A stretch of 33,525 bases of DNA, from assembly GCA_023483915.1 (NCBI GenBank), contig JAMDEO010000193.1, positions 1 through 33,525 on the forward strand, in the 5' to 3' direction. Both the position numbers and the translations under genes were made by a program. Positions 1-7,706 of this stretch are shown here, in pieces (the first letter of the stretch is position 1; the number at the start of each line of letters is the position of its first letter). The notes beneath the pieces are model-generated. The model saw nothing but the letters and a program-made list of their open reading frames with translations, was not told the origin of the DNA and ran no database searches. Source of the stretch: Actinomycetota bacterium. Its GTDB lineage: Bacteria > Actinomycetota > Thermoleophilia > RBG-16-64-13.

Positions 1-285
1 CCCCGGTTCCGGGTTCGACCCCTGCCAAATCCCCCCCGGGGAGGCGGGCGGTCGGCCTGCTCCCCGGTAAGGGTTCTGGCGAGAGAGTGCTCGGTGAGGT
101 TCATGGGCTCCGGCAGATCGACACCGATCTCAGGCGGCCAGAGCAGATCGGGTAAGCACCCCTCACGCAGGAGATCCGCCTGCAGTTGAGAGGGGAACGT
201 GACCTGTCGCAAGACGCACCTCCGTGACCATTTTTCGTCCCAAGCGTTCGAAAAGTAACCCCACGATAGCTTTGGCCTCCGGGCA
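1..285. other. Leading region with no supported gene
   Basis: I see no convincing gene in this stretch. Short open frames on the minus strand show no recognisable motif, have no ribosome binding site and overlap each other. The first 30 bases include a T-loop-like TTCGA, but the flanking bases form only a poor T-stem and no acceptor stem can be checked because the window begins here. The right end merges into the control region of the IclR operon. Confidence 0.5.
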
Positions 286-326
286 TGTCAATATGTCAGG
301 CGGTGCGGCTGACCAAAATATTGACA
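286..326. promoter_or_regulatory. Inverted repeat, candidate IclR-family operator
   Basis: TGTCAATAT at 286-294 and ATATTGACA at 318-326 form a perfect 9-bp inverted repeat. A second pair, GTCAG at 295-299 and CTGAC at 309-313, is nested inside it. The right arm contains the TTGACA hexamer that could serve as the -35 element of the operon. IclR-family proteins commonly bind palindromes near their own promoter, so autoregulation is a reasonable inference. Confidence 0.5.
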
Positions 327-349
327 GGCCTTTCGTATTATAGAACAAT
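321..349 (+). promoter_or_regulatory. Candidate sigma70 promoter of the IclR/PEP-synthase-like operon
   Basis: TTGACA at 321-326 is a perfect -35 match. It is followed after 17 bases by AACAAT (344-349), which matches four of six consensus -10 positions. The putative transcription start lies about 35 bases ahead of the GTG start of the regulator gene. The -35 lies inside the inverted repeat, so a bound regulator would block polymerase. Confidence 0.4.
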
Positions 350-392
350 GCAAGCGTTGTAGACGTTTCCCTGAACTTTCGAAAGGGGCTGG

Positions 393-1235
393 GTGCTCCG
401 AGAACCGCACAGAGACGAATACTCGCTCATCTCGGTTGCAGATCTTGACGAAACTGAGACCGACGAAGCCGGTTCCGGCGCGCTGGTCCAGTCTGTCCAA
501 AAGGCGCTTCGAGCATTGCGTCTCTTCGACTCGACGAACCCGGAGTGGACTCCGGCCGAATTGAGCAGGCAGAGCGGGCTCCGTCGGACTACGGCTTTTC
601 GCCTAGCAAAGACGCTACAAGCAGAAGGCATGCTTGCCTTGAACGAGAGCACCGGGAAGTATTCCCTCGGCCCGGCTGCACGGGCATTTGCGTACGCATG
701 GATATCCGATGAGAGCCTGGCTCGTATGGCTCTGCCGCATCTCGAACGCCTGTCAACAGCAACCCGCGAGAGTGTGGGACTCACGGTGTGGAATGGAATA
801 GGTCCGATGTGTGTGGCGCATTCGCCTTCTCCCCGACCCTTCAGGCTGCTGCTGTACGTAGGACAAACCTTTATGGATGTCGCGAACGCCCATAGCAAGG
901 TCCTTCTGGCTTTCGGACCCGCGGAGCGAAGCGCGAGGGCCTTGGCCAAGCGCCTGGAACCACTGACGCCTTTCACCATTGTCGACCCGGAGAGGTATGC
1001 CGACGAGCTCCAGAAGATCCGGATCGAAGGCATAGCCTACGACCTGCAGGAGCAGCAACTGGGAGTCTGCGCCCTTGCCGTCCCGGTGCGGGATTTCACC
1101 GGGGAGGTTCGGGCCAGTGTATCGGTCGTCGTGTCCGAGGTACGGTACGGCCCCCGTGAGGCCGACCGCTATGGACAGGCTCTCAATCATACCGCCTCAG
1201 CTCTTGCGTATGACTTGGGGTGTCGCAAGCAGTGA
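393..1235 (+). CDS. IclR-family transcriptional regulator
   Basis: This 280-residue protein has the two-part IclR layout. A winged helix-turn-helix lies at about residues 32-92, with a recognition region around TPAELSRQSGLRRTTAFRL, and an effector-binding GAF-like domain spans about 110-275. A roughly 30-residue acidic N-terminal arm precedes the DNA-binding domain. The GTG start is chosen because GAAAGGGG lies just upstream. IclR proteins often control aromatic and carboxylic acid catabolism operons, responding to a pathway intermediate. It is the first gene of a tight plus-strand operon and its stop codon overlaps the start of the HAD gene, so it probably controls that operon and itself. 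The effector cannot be read from sequence. Confidence 0.9.
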   Translation: MLREPHRDEYSLISVADLDETETDEAGSGALVQSVQKALRALRLFDSTNPEWTPAELSRQSGLRRTTAFRLAKTLQAEGMLALNESTGKYSLGPAARAFAYAWISDESLARMALPHLERLSTATRESVGLTVWNGIGPMCVAHSPSPRPFRLLLYVGQTFMDVANAHSKVLLAFGPAERSARALAKRLEPLTPFTIVDPERYADELQKIRIEGIAYDLQEQQLGVCALAVPVRDFTGEVRASVSVVVSEVRYGPREADRYGQALNHTASALAYDLGCRKQ

Positions 1236-1987
1236 GCCTGAATATCAGCTGGCTGGGCATAGACATGGGCGAATGCCTGATGGATGTGACGACACGGCAG
1301 AGTCATTGGTTGACCGGCGACACGTGCAAGGCGCTCGGCCGGCCGGAACGGGCCGCTGCGAGTTGCCACAAATGGCGGACAATGGTGGAGAAGTACGGCT
1401 CGGTTCCGGTGATCCTCGAACGTCATAAGCTGGAGTTGCTCAACTATGTCTTCGATGGGAACCCGGCGGCTGATGAGGTGTATCTCGACATCGAGCAGAG
1501 CTACTTGGAGCTGGCAGACGGGGCGCGGGAGGCCATGAGGTATCTCCGCACTGAAGGCATCGAGCTGTCTATAGTCACGGCGGCTAAGACAAGCCCGGGC
1601 TCGATGGAGGACGCCTGCGAATTCCGCTTCCTCGAGAAACACGGGTTGCTCGAGTACATCGACTCAGTGATGTCCCCGCGGGGACGCCTGCGGGTCAGCG
1701 ACCGGTCGGTCGACACAAGATACGAAGGGACTTCAAAGGAGACAGGCACCATTTATGACGTCATCGCGGGCGACCTGGCACTCGGTGGCATACAGCCCCA
1801 CCGGGCGGCGATGATGGGCGACAAAGAGTGGACGGACATCGGGCCGGCAAAGAAGCGGGGATTCAGGACGATCCTCTACACAGGCTACATCTGTCGCGGG
1901 CCATCCGAGGCCGACCTGGTCATAAGTCACTTTTCAGAGCTGATGACAAAGGTCTCGGGGCCGCGCCACGCGATGCCGCCGCAATAG
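1232..1987 (+). CDS. HAD-fold hydrolase-like protein with altered motif I
   Basis: This protein of about 251 residues looks like a haloacid-dehalogenase-superfamily member. Motif I is LGIDMGECLMD near the N-terminus, a motif II threonine lies in the SIVTAAK strand, and motif IV is GDKEWTD in a MMGDKEWTDIGPAKKRGF context. In phosphatase members motif I is DxDxT, with the second Asp acting as general acid/base. Here that position is Gly, so ordinary phosphatase chemistry is doubtful and a phosphonatase-like, lyase-like or binding role is possible. The start at 1232 gives a 4-bp GTGA overlap with the regulator stop. An in-frame GTG at 1220 would add four residues. The neighbouring phosphotransferase genes suggest it acts on, or senses, a phosphorylated intermediate. 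Confidence 0.75.
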   Translation: MSLNISWLGIDMGECLMDVTTRQSHWLTGDTCKALGRPERAAASCHKWRTMVEKYGSVPVILERHKLELLNYVFDGNPAADEVYLDIEQSYLELADGAREAMRYLRTEGIELSIVTAAKTSPGSMEDACEFRFLEKHGLLEYIDSVMSPRGRLRVSDRSVDTRYEGTSKETGTIYDVIAGDLALGGIQPHRAAMMGDKEWTDIGPAKKRGFRTILYTGYICRGPSEADLVISHFSELMTKVSGPRHAMPPQ

Positions 1988-2014
1988 AATCAAGGACTGG
2001 GGGGCAGTTGGACG

Positions 2015-3016
2015 ATGGGTGAGTGGATTACCTGGCTCGAGGATCTGACGCAGCACGACCGCGCATCAGTCGGCCGGAAGTGTGCAAACCTGGGCGAGCT
2101 GACCAGAGCCGGTTTTCGCGTTCCTCCCGGTTTCGCGCTCTCGTTGCGCGCCTATGAACAGTTCCTGGAAACGACTGGGGCCGGGGAGGCGATCCGCGAC
2201 CACTTTTCGGGTTTCGACGCAGACCCGGATGACCCGAAGCAGCTCTCGAGGTTCACGCAGTCGGCAGCGTTCGTCAACGAGATGCTTTGCTCCAGACCGA
2301 TGCCGGCCGACATCGCCGAGCAAGTGGTGCAACATTACGAAGAGCTCTGCCGGCGCACGGGGATCGGCGACGTCCTCGTAGCCACGAGGTCGGCGGGGCC
2401 GGCCAGCCACCCGGGCCAGTACGAGAGCTATCTGAATGTGTCCGGCGCGGAAGAGGTGATAAGGAACGTTATACGGGTTTGGTCGAGCACTTTCAATACC
2501 CGTTCCTTAATAGCGCGGGCCCGCAAGGGCCACCCCCTGGAGTCGGATCCCATCGGAGTCGCGGTGTTGCAGATGGTGGAAGCGGATGCAGCCGGCGTTA
2601 TGTTCACTGCGGAACCCACCACCGCGGATCCAACCAGAATGATCATCGAGGGAAGCAGCGGACTGGGCGAGATCGTGGTGGGAGGCTCTGTGATCCCGGA
2701 CAACTGGACAGTGGATGCAACTCACTTCACGATCGTCGACCGGCGCCTGTCTCCCGCCTCAGCAGCGGCCGCCGATGGCGCCATCCCCGTTACCGTGGGT
2801 GCCGCGGCGGACCAGGATTCTGCGGATGGCCGCCAAGTCACGGCGTGTCTCTCGGACGCCGAGGTGATCAAGATCGCGATGCTCGGCAAGACCATAGAAG
2901 CACATTTCGGGAGGCCTCAGGATATAGAATGGGCCATCGACCGCAGCCTGGCTTCGGACCCTATCTTCATTCTGCAGGCGAGGCCCGAGACTTTCCGGAT
3001 CAATTTCAGGTTCTAG
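2015..3016 (+). CDS. PEP-synthase/PPDK-like ATP-binding subunit
   Basis: This 333-residue protein corresponds to the N-terminal ATP-grasp domain of PEP synthase and pyruvate phosphate dikinase, standing alone. Landmarks are KCANLGELTRAGFRVPPGFA near residue 25, ATRSAG...GQYESYLNV near 120-140, AGVMFTAEP near 190, EGSSGLGE near 210, and the closing HFGRPQDIEWA and LQARPET. The RS-to-GQ loop is shorter than the family standard. In this family ATP's beta phosphate is passed to a histidine on a swivelling domain, giving AMP and phosphate. That domain is encoded by the next gene, 15 bp downstream, so the two are probably subunits of one phosphotransferase. The arrangement matches phenylphosphate synthase (separate N-terminal-like and central-like subunits). 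Rifampicin phosphotransferase uses the same parts fused. Confidence 0.85.
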   Translation: MGEWITWLEDLTQHDRASVGRKCANLGELTRAGFRVPPGFALSLRAYEQFLETTGAGEAIRDHFSGFDADPDDPKQLSRFTQSAAFVNEMLCSRPMPADIAEQVVQHYEELCRRTGIGDVLVATRSAGPASHPGQYESYLNVSGAEEVIRNVIRVWSSTFNTRSLIARARKGHPLESDPIGVAVLQMVEADAAGVMFTAEPTTADPTRMIIEGSSGLGEIVVGGSVIPDNWTVDATHFTIVDRRLSPASAAAADGAIPVTVGAAADQDSADGRQVTACLSDAEVIKIAMLGKTIEAHFGRPQDIEWAIDRSLASDPIFILQARPETFRINFRF

Positions 3017-3031
3017 GTAAGGAGCGAGGCG

Positions 3032-4708
3032 ATGTCAGGGTACTCATCCGAAGGTGTCCTGGTCAATTGGGACGAAGAACGCGACATGGCCCTTCTGGAG
3101 CGGTACAAGGTCTGGATCCTCGACCGCAAGGAAACCTTGCGCTGCGCGACTCCCTTTGACCTGTGGATGCTTCAGTATGCCTACGACAACGTGGGCCTGC
3201 AGTATGGGCACGAATACCTGTCGGTGCCGGAGTGCCGAGGCTTCGATTGCAAGCTCAAGGAGGGCTGGGTCTACAACGGCACCCTTTTTACCACCCCTGA
3301 GGAACGCGAGACCCGCAGGGCCAAGTTCGAGGAACGGATCGCTCCCTGGATCGAGGACTTCGGCCGCGAGTACGGCAAAGGGGTCGAAGAGGTCATGGCC
3401 ATGTATGAGAAGGCCAAGGCCGTCGACGTTGAGGGCTGCGAAGACTGGGAGCTCTCCGACGCCTTCGAAGACTGGGTCAGACTGTACCGCCGCGCCGGCA
3501 ACCTGCACATGGTCTGGCTGAATGCCTACTGCAAGATATACGAGATGTTCGAGGAGATGTGCAAGGAACTGGTCGGCATCGACCGCAATGATCGTCTATT
3601 CAACGACTTGATGGCCGGGTTCAACCACAAGATCCTGCAGACCGACCGGGAGATGTTCAACCTGGGCGCCAGAGCCAAAGCCGAAGGACTCGAGCCCGTT
3701 TTCCGGGCTACGCCTGACGATGAGGAGCTTCTCCAGAAGCTCGAAGAAACCGAGGCCGGCCGGACATGGCTCAAGGGCCTCAACGACTTCCTCCAGGAAT
3801 ACGGCTGGCGCACCATTGAGAACTGGGACGCCAGCCGTCCCACTTGGATCGAGAAGCCAAGCCAGATCCTGGCCTCCATCAGGAGGTTCATGACCGTCCC
3901 GGTGTTCGCGCTCGACGAGGCCCATCCCAGGTTGGTGGAGGCCAGGAACAAGGCGGAAAACGAGGTCGTGTCACGCGTGCCTACGGAGAAACGTGACGAA
4001 TTCAGTAAGCTGATGAAAGCCGCTCAGTGGTCGAGCGTTGTGGATGAGGAGCACCCTTTTTATGCCGAAAACTATGGCAATGCGCTTGCCCGCCGCGTGA
4101 CCAAGGAGATCGGCAAGCGGTTCGTGGCGCAGAGCATCATCGACGATCCCCAGGATGTCTACTACCTGCTGCCCGAGGAAATCGGGGTACGGATCCTTGG
4201 CCGGTTCCCGGCTCATGACCTGGTGGCGAAAAGAAAGGCGGAGCATGTCCGCTTCCGCAAGGCCGAACCGGAGCTCTTTATAGGAGACATAACCAAGCTG
4301 GGCGAGGTGATTGCGAGCAGCCCGATGCTGCGAAGCACTCAGCAGCCCCATCCGCGAGTGAGGCCGGAGCTCAAGGCCGACCTCTACGGGACGGTCTCCA
4401 CCCCCGGAGTCGTGGAGGGCCTAGTCAACGTCCTCATGTCCGAGGAGGATTTCGACAAGTTCGAGCCGGGCTCTATCTTGGTGACCATCGAGACGTCGTC
4501 GGTGTGGACGCCGCTCTTCAACATCGCCAAGGCAGTCGTTACCGACGTGGGCGGTATCCTGAGCCACTCGGCCATTTTGGGCCGCGAGTACGGGCTGCCC
4601 GTTATTTCAGGATGCGTGGAGGGCACCAAGAAGCTGAAGACCGGTATGAGAGTCAGAGTCGACGGAGATGTTGGCGTTGTCTACATCCTAGACTCGCCGG
4701 AAGCCTGA
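3032..4708 (+). CDS. PEP-utilizing phosphohistidine subunit with novel substrate domain
   Basis: This protein has 558 residues. The last ~100 form a PEP-utilizer mobile domain with the phosphohistidine motif GGILSHSAILGREYGLPVI, giving His about residue 512. The first ~430 residues are hydrophilic, helical, rich in Trp, Tyr and acidic residues, and do not resemble a TIM-barrel PEP/pyruvate domain. They occupy the place of the substrate domain in rifampicin phosphotransferase and phenylphosphate synthase. With the ATP subunit the pair totals 891 residues, close to a full dikinase-type enzyme. The likely reaction is ATP-dependent phosphorylation of a small hydroxylated substrate through phospho-His. 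The substrate is unknown, and a phenolic or enol is favoured by context. The ATG is preceded by AAGGAG. Confidence 0.8.
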   Translation: MSGYSSEGVLVNWDEERDMALLERYKVWILDRKETLRCATPFDLWMLQYAYDNVGLQYGHEYLSVPECRGFDCKLKEGWVYNGTLFTTPEERETRRAKFEERIAPWIEDFGREYGKGVEEVMAMYEKAKAVDVEGCEDWELSDAFEDWVRLYRRAGNLHMVWLNAYCKIYEMFEEMCKELVGIDRNDRLFNDLMAGFNHKILQTDREMFNLGARAKAEGLEPVFRATPDDEELLQKLEETEAGRTWLKGLNDFLQEYGWRTIENWDASRPTWIEKPSQILASIRRFMTVPVFALDEAHPRLVEARNKAENEVVSRVPTEKRDEFSKLMKAAQWSSVVDEEHPFYAENYGNALARRVTKEIGKRFVAQSIIDDPQDVYYLLPEEIGVRILGRFPAHDLVAKRKAEHVRFRKAEPELFIGDITKLGEVIASSPMLRSTQQPHPRVRPELKADLYGTVSTPGVVEGLVNVLMSEEDFDKFEPGSILVTIETSSVWTPLFNIAKAVVTDVGGILSHSAILGREYGLPVISGCVEGTKKLKTGMRVRVDGDVGVVYILDSPEA

Positions 4709-4716
4709 CGCGCGAG

Positions 4717-6213
4717 ATGGCTTCTCCGCCCCCACAATCTAGCCCCTCGATCTACGAGCAACTAAGACCACTCTTCTACCCGAAAAGCGTGGCGGTAGTC
4801 GGTGTTTCGCAGGATGCCTGGAAGCCCGGTACCACCATGCTCCGGGCGCTTCAGCGCTTCGGTTTTCAGGGGGCGCTTTACCCGATAAGTAATCGGGGCG
4901 GCGAGTTGATGGGGCTCCAAGTATTTCCGTCCATTGCGGCCCTCCCCGAAGCCGTCGACCTGGCGTTCCTCTTCGTCCCAGCACCCGCCCTGCCTTCAGT
5001 GGTGCGGGAATGCAGGGAGAAGGGAGTAAGAACAGTAGTCGCCTTCACCGGCGGTTTCGCCGAGACCGGAACCGAGGCCGGGCGCGCGCTCGAAGCCGAG
5101 CTGCTGGCAGAGTTCGACGGGACTTTCCGCATGGTCGGGCCGAACTGCCTGGGACTCTATTGCCCCTCGGGAGGGGTGACGCAACACCCCGGCGAAGGCT
5201 ATCCGCGCAAGAGCGGAGAAGTTTCCTTTATCGCCCAGAGCGGGGGCATATCGGAGGACTTCGCCCGGGCGACTCCGAACTTCGGCTTCTATTCGAGCAA
5301 GGTGATCAGTTACGGCAATGCCTCTGACGTCAACGAGTGCGACCTTCTCGAGTACATGGGCGCCGATCCGGAGACCAAGATCATAACCATGTATATCGAG
5401 GGGCCCCGGAATGGCAGGAAGTTCGCGAGACTCCTCAAAGCGGTGGGAGCGGACAAACCCATCATCATCTGGAAGGGCGGGCTCACGCCCCAGGGAGCGC
5501 TGGCTGCGGGGAGTCATACGGGCTCTCTGGCCGGCAGCCTCGAGGTCTGGGTCGCATTGCTCCGGCAGGTAGGGGCCGTGCCGGTGGGCAGCTTGGAGGA
5601 GGTCCTGGACACGGCGGCGGCCTTCCATTTCCTCGGCGGACACCGGGATCTGCGGGTCGGCTACGTATGTGCCGGAGGTGGGAACAGCGTGGCCGCGGCA
5701 GACTCTGCCTATCGGACCGGTCTTGTCCTGCCGCGTCTGAGCTCAGAGACAAGCGGTAAGATTGCGGCCTTGCTTCCTCCGGTGGGGGCCACCTCTACCA
5801 ATCCAGTGGACGTGCTCGCCCCGATGCCGGCACCAAGTGCTCTCAAGGGTGTCCTGGAGGCGATGGCGGAATCGGGAGAGGTGGACCTGATCATTGTCGA
5901 CAGAGTGGTCCTGTCTTCGGAGTTGAGAAAGCTGATGAACTACTCGGATCAGTCGCCGGAGCCCGACGAACCTTGGCTCTCCGACATTCCCATCGACGTC
6001 AAGAAGCGCTTTGGACTGCCCGTTATGGTGGTCTTGAGGGAGAACCTCGATCCGAACGGCAACGTGATGGTCGAAGCGGAGAGACTGCGGCTTCGCCGTT
6101 ACTACCAGGAGAACGAGGTCGCCGTCTATCCCACGCCGGATCGCGCGTTCCGGGCCCTCGGTCACGTGGTAGCCCATAACCGCCGCGGGAGCCAGAGCGG
6201 GGAGGCATCATGA
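4717..6213 (+). CDS. ADP-forming acyl-CoA ligase, alpha subunit
   Basis: This protein has 498 residues when started at the ATG 8 bp after the preceding stop. A longer open frame exists upstream but lies inside the previous gene. It has the acetyl-CoA synthetase (ADP-forming) alpha layout: a CoA-binding Rossmann domain (about 15-145, with PKSVAVVGVS and VGPNCLG), then two succinyl-CoA-ligase-like domains with FIAQSGGIS near 171 and the phosphorylated histidine in AGSHTGSLAG (His267). These enzymes interconvert acyl-CoA + ADP + Pi and acid + ATP + CoA. The beta subunit follows with a 4-bp ATGA overlap. Placement after the phosphotransferase pair suggests it activates the acid, or conserves energy from a thioester, in the same pathway. 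Confidence 0.9.
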   Translation: MASPPPQSSPSIYEQLRPLFYPKSVAVVGVSQDAWKPGTTMLRALQRFGFQGALYPISNRGGELMGLQVFPSIAALPEAVDLAFLFVPAPALPSVVRECREKGVRTVVAFTGGFAETGTEAGRALEAELLAEFDGTFRMVGPNCLGLYCPSGGVTQHPGEGYPRKSGEVSFIAQSGGISEDFARATPNFGFYSSKVISYGNASDVNECDLLEYMGADPETKIITMYIEGPRNGRKFARLLKAVGADKPIIIWKGGLTPQGALAAGSHTGSLAGSLEVWVALLRQVGAVPVGSLEEVLDTAAAFHFLGGHRDLRVGYVCAGGGNSVAAADSAYRTGLVLPRLSSETSGKIAALLPPVGATSTNPVDVLAPMPAPSALKGVLEAMAESGEVDLIIVDRVVLSSELRKLMNYSDQSPEPDEPWLSDIPIDVKKRFGLPVMVVLRENLDPNGNVMVEAERLRLRRYYQENEVAVYPTPDRAFRALGHVVAHNRRGSQSGEAS

Positions 6214-6941
6214 GCGACATCGTGGGCGACAACCCGGCTTTGGAGGTCATCGAGGCTGCACGCTCCGCCGGACGGCGCTCACTGAGCGAGCACGAGTCGA
6301 AGGCGGTACTCCAAGCCTACGGCATCCCGGTGACGCGCGAGGAGCTGGTCGCAGACGGAGACGGATTGCCTGCGGCACTCTGCACATTTGACCTGCCCGT
6401 CGTCCTGAAGATCGACTCCCCCGACATACTCCACAAAACGGAGGCTGGGTTGGTCGCGCTGGGCTGCACAACCACGGCCGAGACTGAGACCGCCTTCCGC
6501 CGCATCATGGACGATGCGAGGGCCAATTATCCCGGCGCCTCGATAAACGGCGTGCTCATACAGGAGATGGTGACCGGAACCGTGGCAGAGTGCATCGTGG
6601 GGATGAAGAAGGACCCACAATTCGGACCAACCATCCTCTTTGGCTTGGGTGGGATCTTCGTGGAGGTCTTCGGGGACGTGGCGCTGCGCGTGGCTCCGGT
6701 CTCCGAAGCCGACGTCCGCGACATGGTCCAGGAGATCAAGGCCTACAAAATCCTCACCGGCGCCCGAGGACGTCCGAAGGCAGACATCCCTGCCATTGAG
6801 GACACGCTTCTGAAGATGTCCAGGCTGGCCTTGGAGCTCGAGCCATATCTGGTTGAGATAGACATCAACCCGTTCATGGTGGGGTGCGAAGACTGTGGAG
6901 CCAAGGCCGCCGATGCGCTGATCGTGCTGGAAGCCAAATGA
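6210..6941 (+). CDS. ADP-forming acyl-CoA ligase, beta subunit (ATP-grasp)
   Basis: This 243-residue ATP-grasp domain is the partner of the alpha subunit. Visible markers are the lead-in LSEHESKAVLQAYGIPVTREE, VVLKIDSPDILHKTEAGLV near 65-85, QEMV and ECIVGMKKDPQFGP near 115-135, the Gly-rich FGLGGIFVEVFGD, and the metal-site segment LVEIDINPFMV near the end. It binds the nucleotide and accepts the phosphate from the alpha-subunit histidine. The length is normal for a separate beta subunit. It starts inside the alpha stop codon (ATGA) and its own stop overlaps the next ATG the same way, so the three genes are translationally coupled. Confidence 0.9.
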   Translation: MSDIVGDNPALEVIEAARSAGRRSLSEHESKAVLQAYGIPVTREELVADGDGLPAALCTFDLPVVLKIDSPDILHKTEAGLVALGCTTTAETETAFRRIMDDARANYPGASINGVLIQEMVTGTVAECIVGMKKDPQFGPTILFGLGGIFVEVFGDVALRVAPVSEADVRDMVQEIKAYKILTGARGRPKADIPAIEDTLLKMSRLALELEPYLVEIDINPFMVGCEDCGAKAADALIVLEAK

Positions 6942-7657
6942 CGCTCTGCCTGACCCGGCTCGAGATCCGCGGGGACGAGTTCAAGGATGTGACCCGGTAC
7001 CCTTTCAACATTCCTTCGTTGCAGCGGCGGTACGTCTTGAGATTCTCCTCGCCGGTCACGTTCCTTGTTGGCGAGAACGGCTCCGGAAAGTCCACCTTGA
7101 TCCAAGCCCTAGCCCAACGTTGTGGGCTCGATCTTTGGGCACAGCCGAAGCAACGGCTCCGCGCCGGGGAGTTGCCGCCGACTGCGCTTGCGGCCTACCT
7201 CGATGTGGCCCTTCAGAATGGGCTGGTGCAAGGCGGCCTATTCAGCGCGGAGGTCTTCCGGACCTGGGCCGAGTTCCTCGACGAGGTGACCGAGATCGAC
7301 CCCGGCCAAGCGAAGTACCACGGTTGCTCCCGGCTCACCTACCGCTCTCACGGCGAGGGGATCCTGACCTACCTTCAGGCTCGCTACCGCACTCCCGGCC
7401 TTTACTTCCTGGATGAGCCGGAGAGCGCGTTATCCCCTGCCAGCCAGGTCGAGCTCCTGCGCGTCCTTGATGAGTTCCGTCGCTCAGGTCATGCCCAGTT
7501 CGTCGTCGCCACCCATTCGCCGATCTTGATGGCGCTGCCTGAGGGGCATATCTTCCACCTTTCGGATTCAGGTATTTGCGAGACCAAGTACATGTCGACG
7601 CAGCACTACCAGCTCTACCGGGACTTCCTGGACGATCCGGAGTCGTTCATTTCCTGA
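6938..7657 (+). CDS. Predicted ABC-type/AAA ATPase, last gene of operon
   Basis: This 239-residue protein belongs to the stand-alone predicted ATPase group (COG3910-like). Walker A is GENGSGKST at residues 45-53, a degenerate signature SHGEG sits mid-protein, Walker B is LYFLDEPESAL, and a switch histidine lies in ATHSPI. There are no membrane segments and no permease nearby, so it is a soluble ABC-fold ATPase rather than a transporter subunit. The ATG at 6938 overlaps the ligase stop codon. An earlier in-frame start would lie within the ligase gene. Its role in a catabolic operon is unclear: housekeeping of a metalloenzyme, nucleic-acid repair or stress defence are all possible. Confidence 0.8.
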   Translation: MTLCLTRLEIRGDEFKDVTRYPFNIPSLQRRYVLRFSSPVTFLVGENGSGKSTLIQALAQRCGLDLWAQPKQRLRAGELPPTALAAYLDVALQNGLVQGGLFSAEVFRTWAEFLDEVTEIDPGQAKYHGCSRLTYRSHGEGILTYLQARYRTPGLYFLDEPESALSPASQVELLRVLDEFRRSGHAQFVVATHSPILMALPEGHIFHLSDSGICETKYMSTQHYQLYRDFLDDPESFIS

Positions 7658-7661
7658 GACA

Positions 7662-7686
7662 CGGCGACCGGCAACACACGGTGCCG
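7662..7686. terminator. Candidate terminator between convergent operons
   Basis: CGGCGACCG (7662-7670) pairs with CGGTGCCG (7679-7686) around an 8-base loop, with one bulged base. It lies in the 49-bp gap between the ATPase stop and the end of the PhlG-like gene, so it could serve both strands. No T-run is present. Confidence 0.35.
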
Positions 7687-7706
7687 CCGCTCGACTTTCC
7701 GCCTGC

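Noticed and set aside
1-37. TTCGA-containing segment resembling the T-arm of a tRNA at the left edge
   Set aside because: The T-stem has a mismatch and a wobble, no acceptor stem can be seen, and the rest would lie outside the window. A tRNA call is not supportable.
163-348. 61-residue minus-strand frame upstream of the IclR gene
   Set aside because: There is no recognisable domain, it overlaps other short frames and it covers the promoter and inverted repeat.
4504-4716. 71-codon N-terminal extension of the acyl-CoA ligase alpha subunit
   Set aside because: It overlaps the phosphohistidine domain of the preceding gene, and the ATG at 4717 gives the normal CoA-binding domain start.
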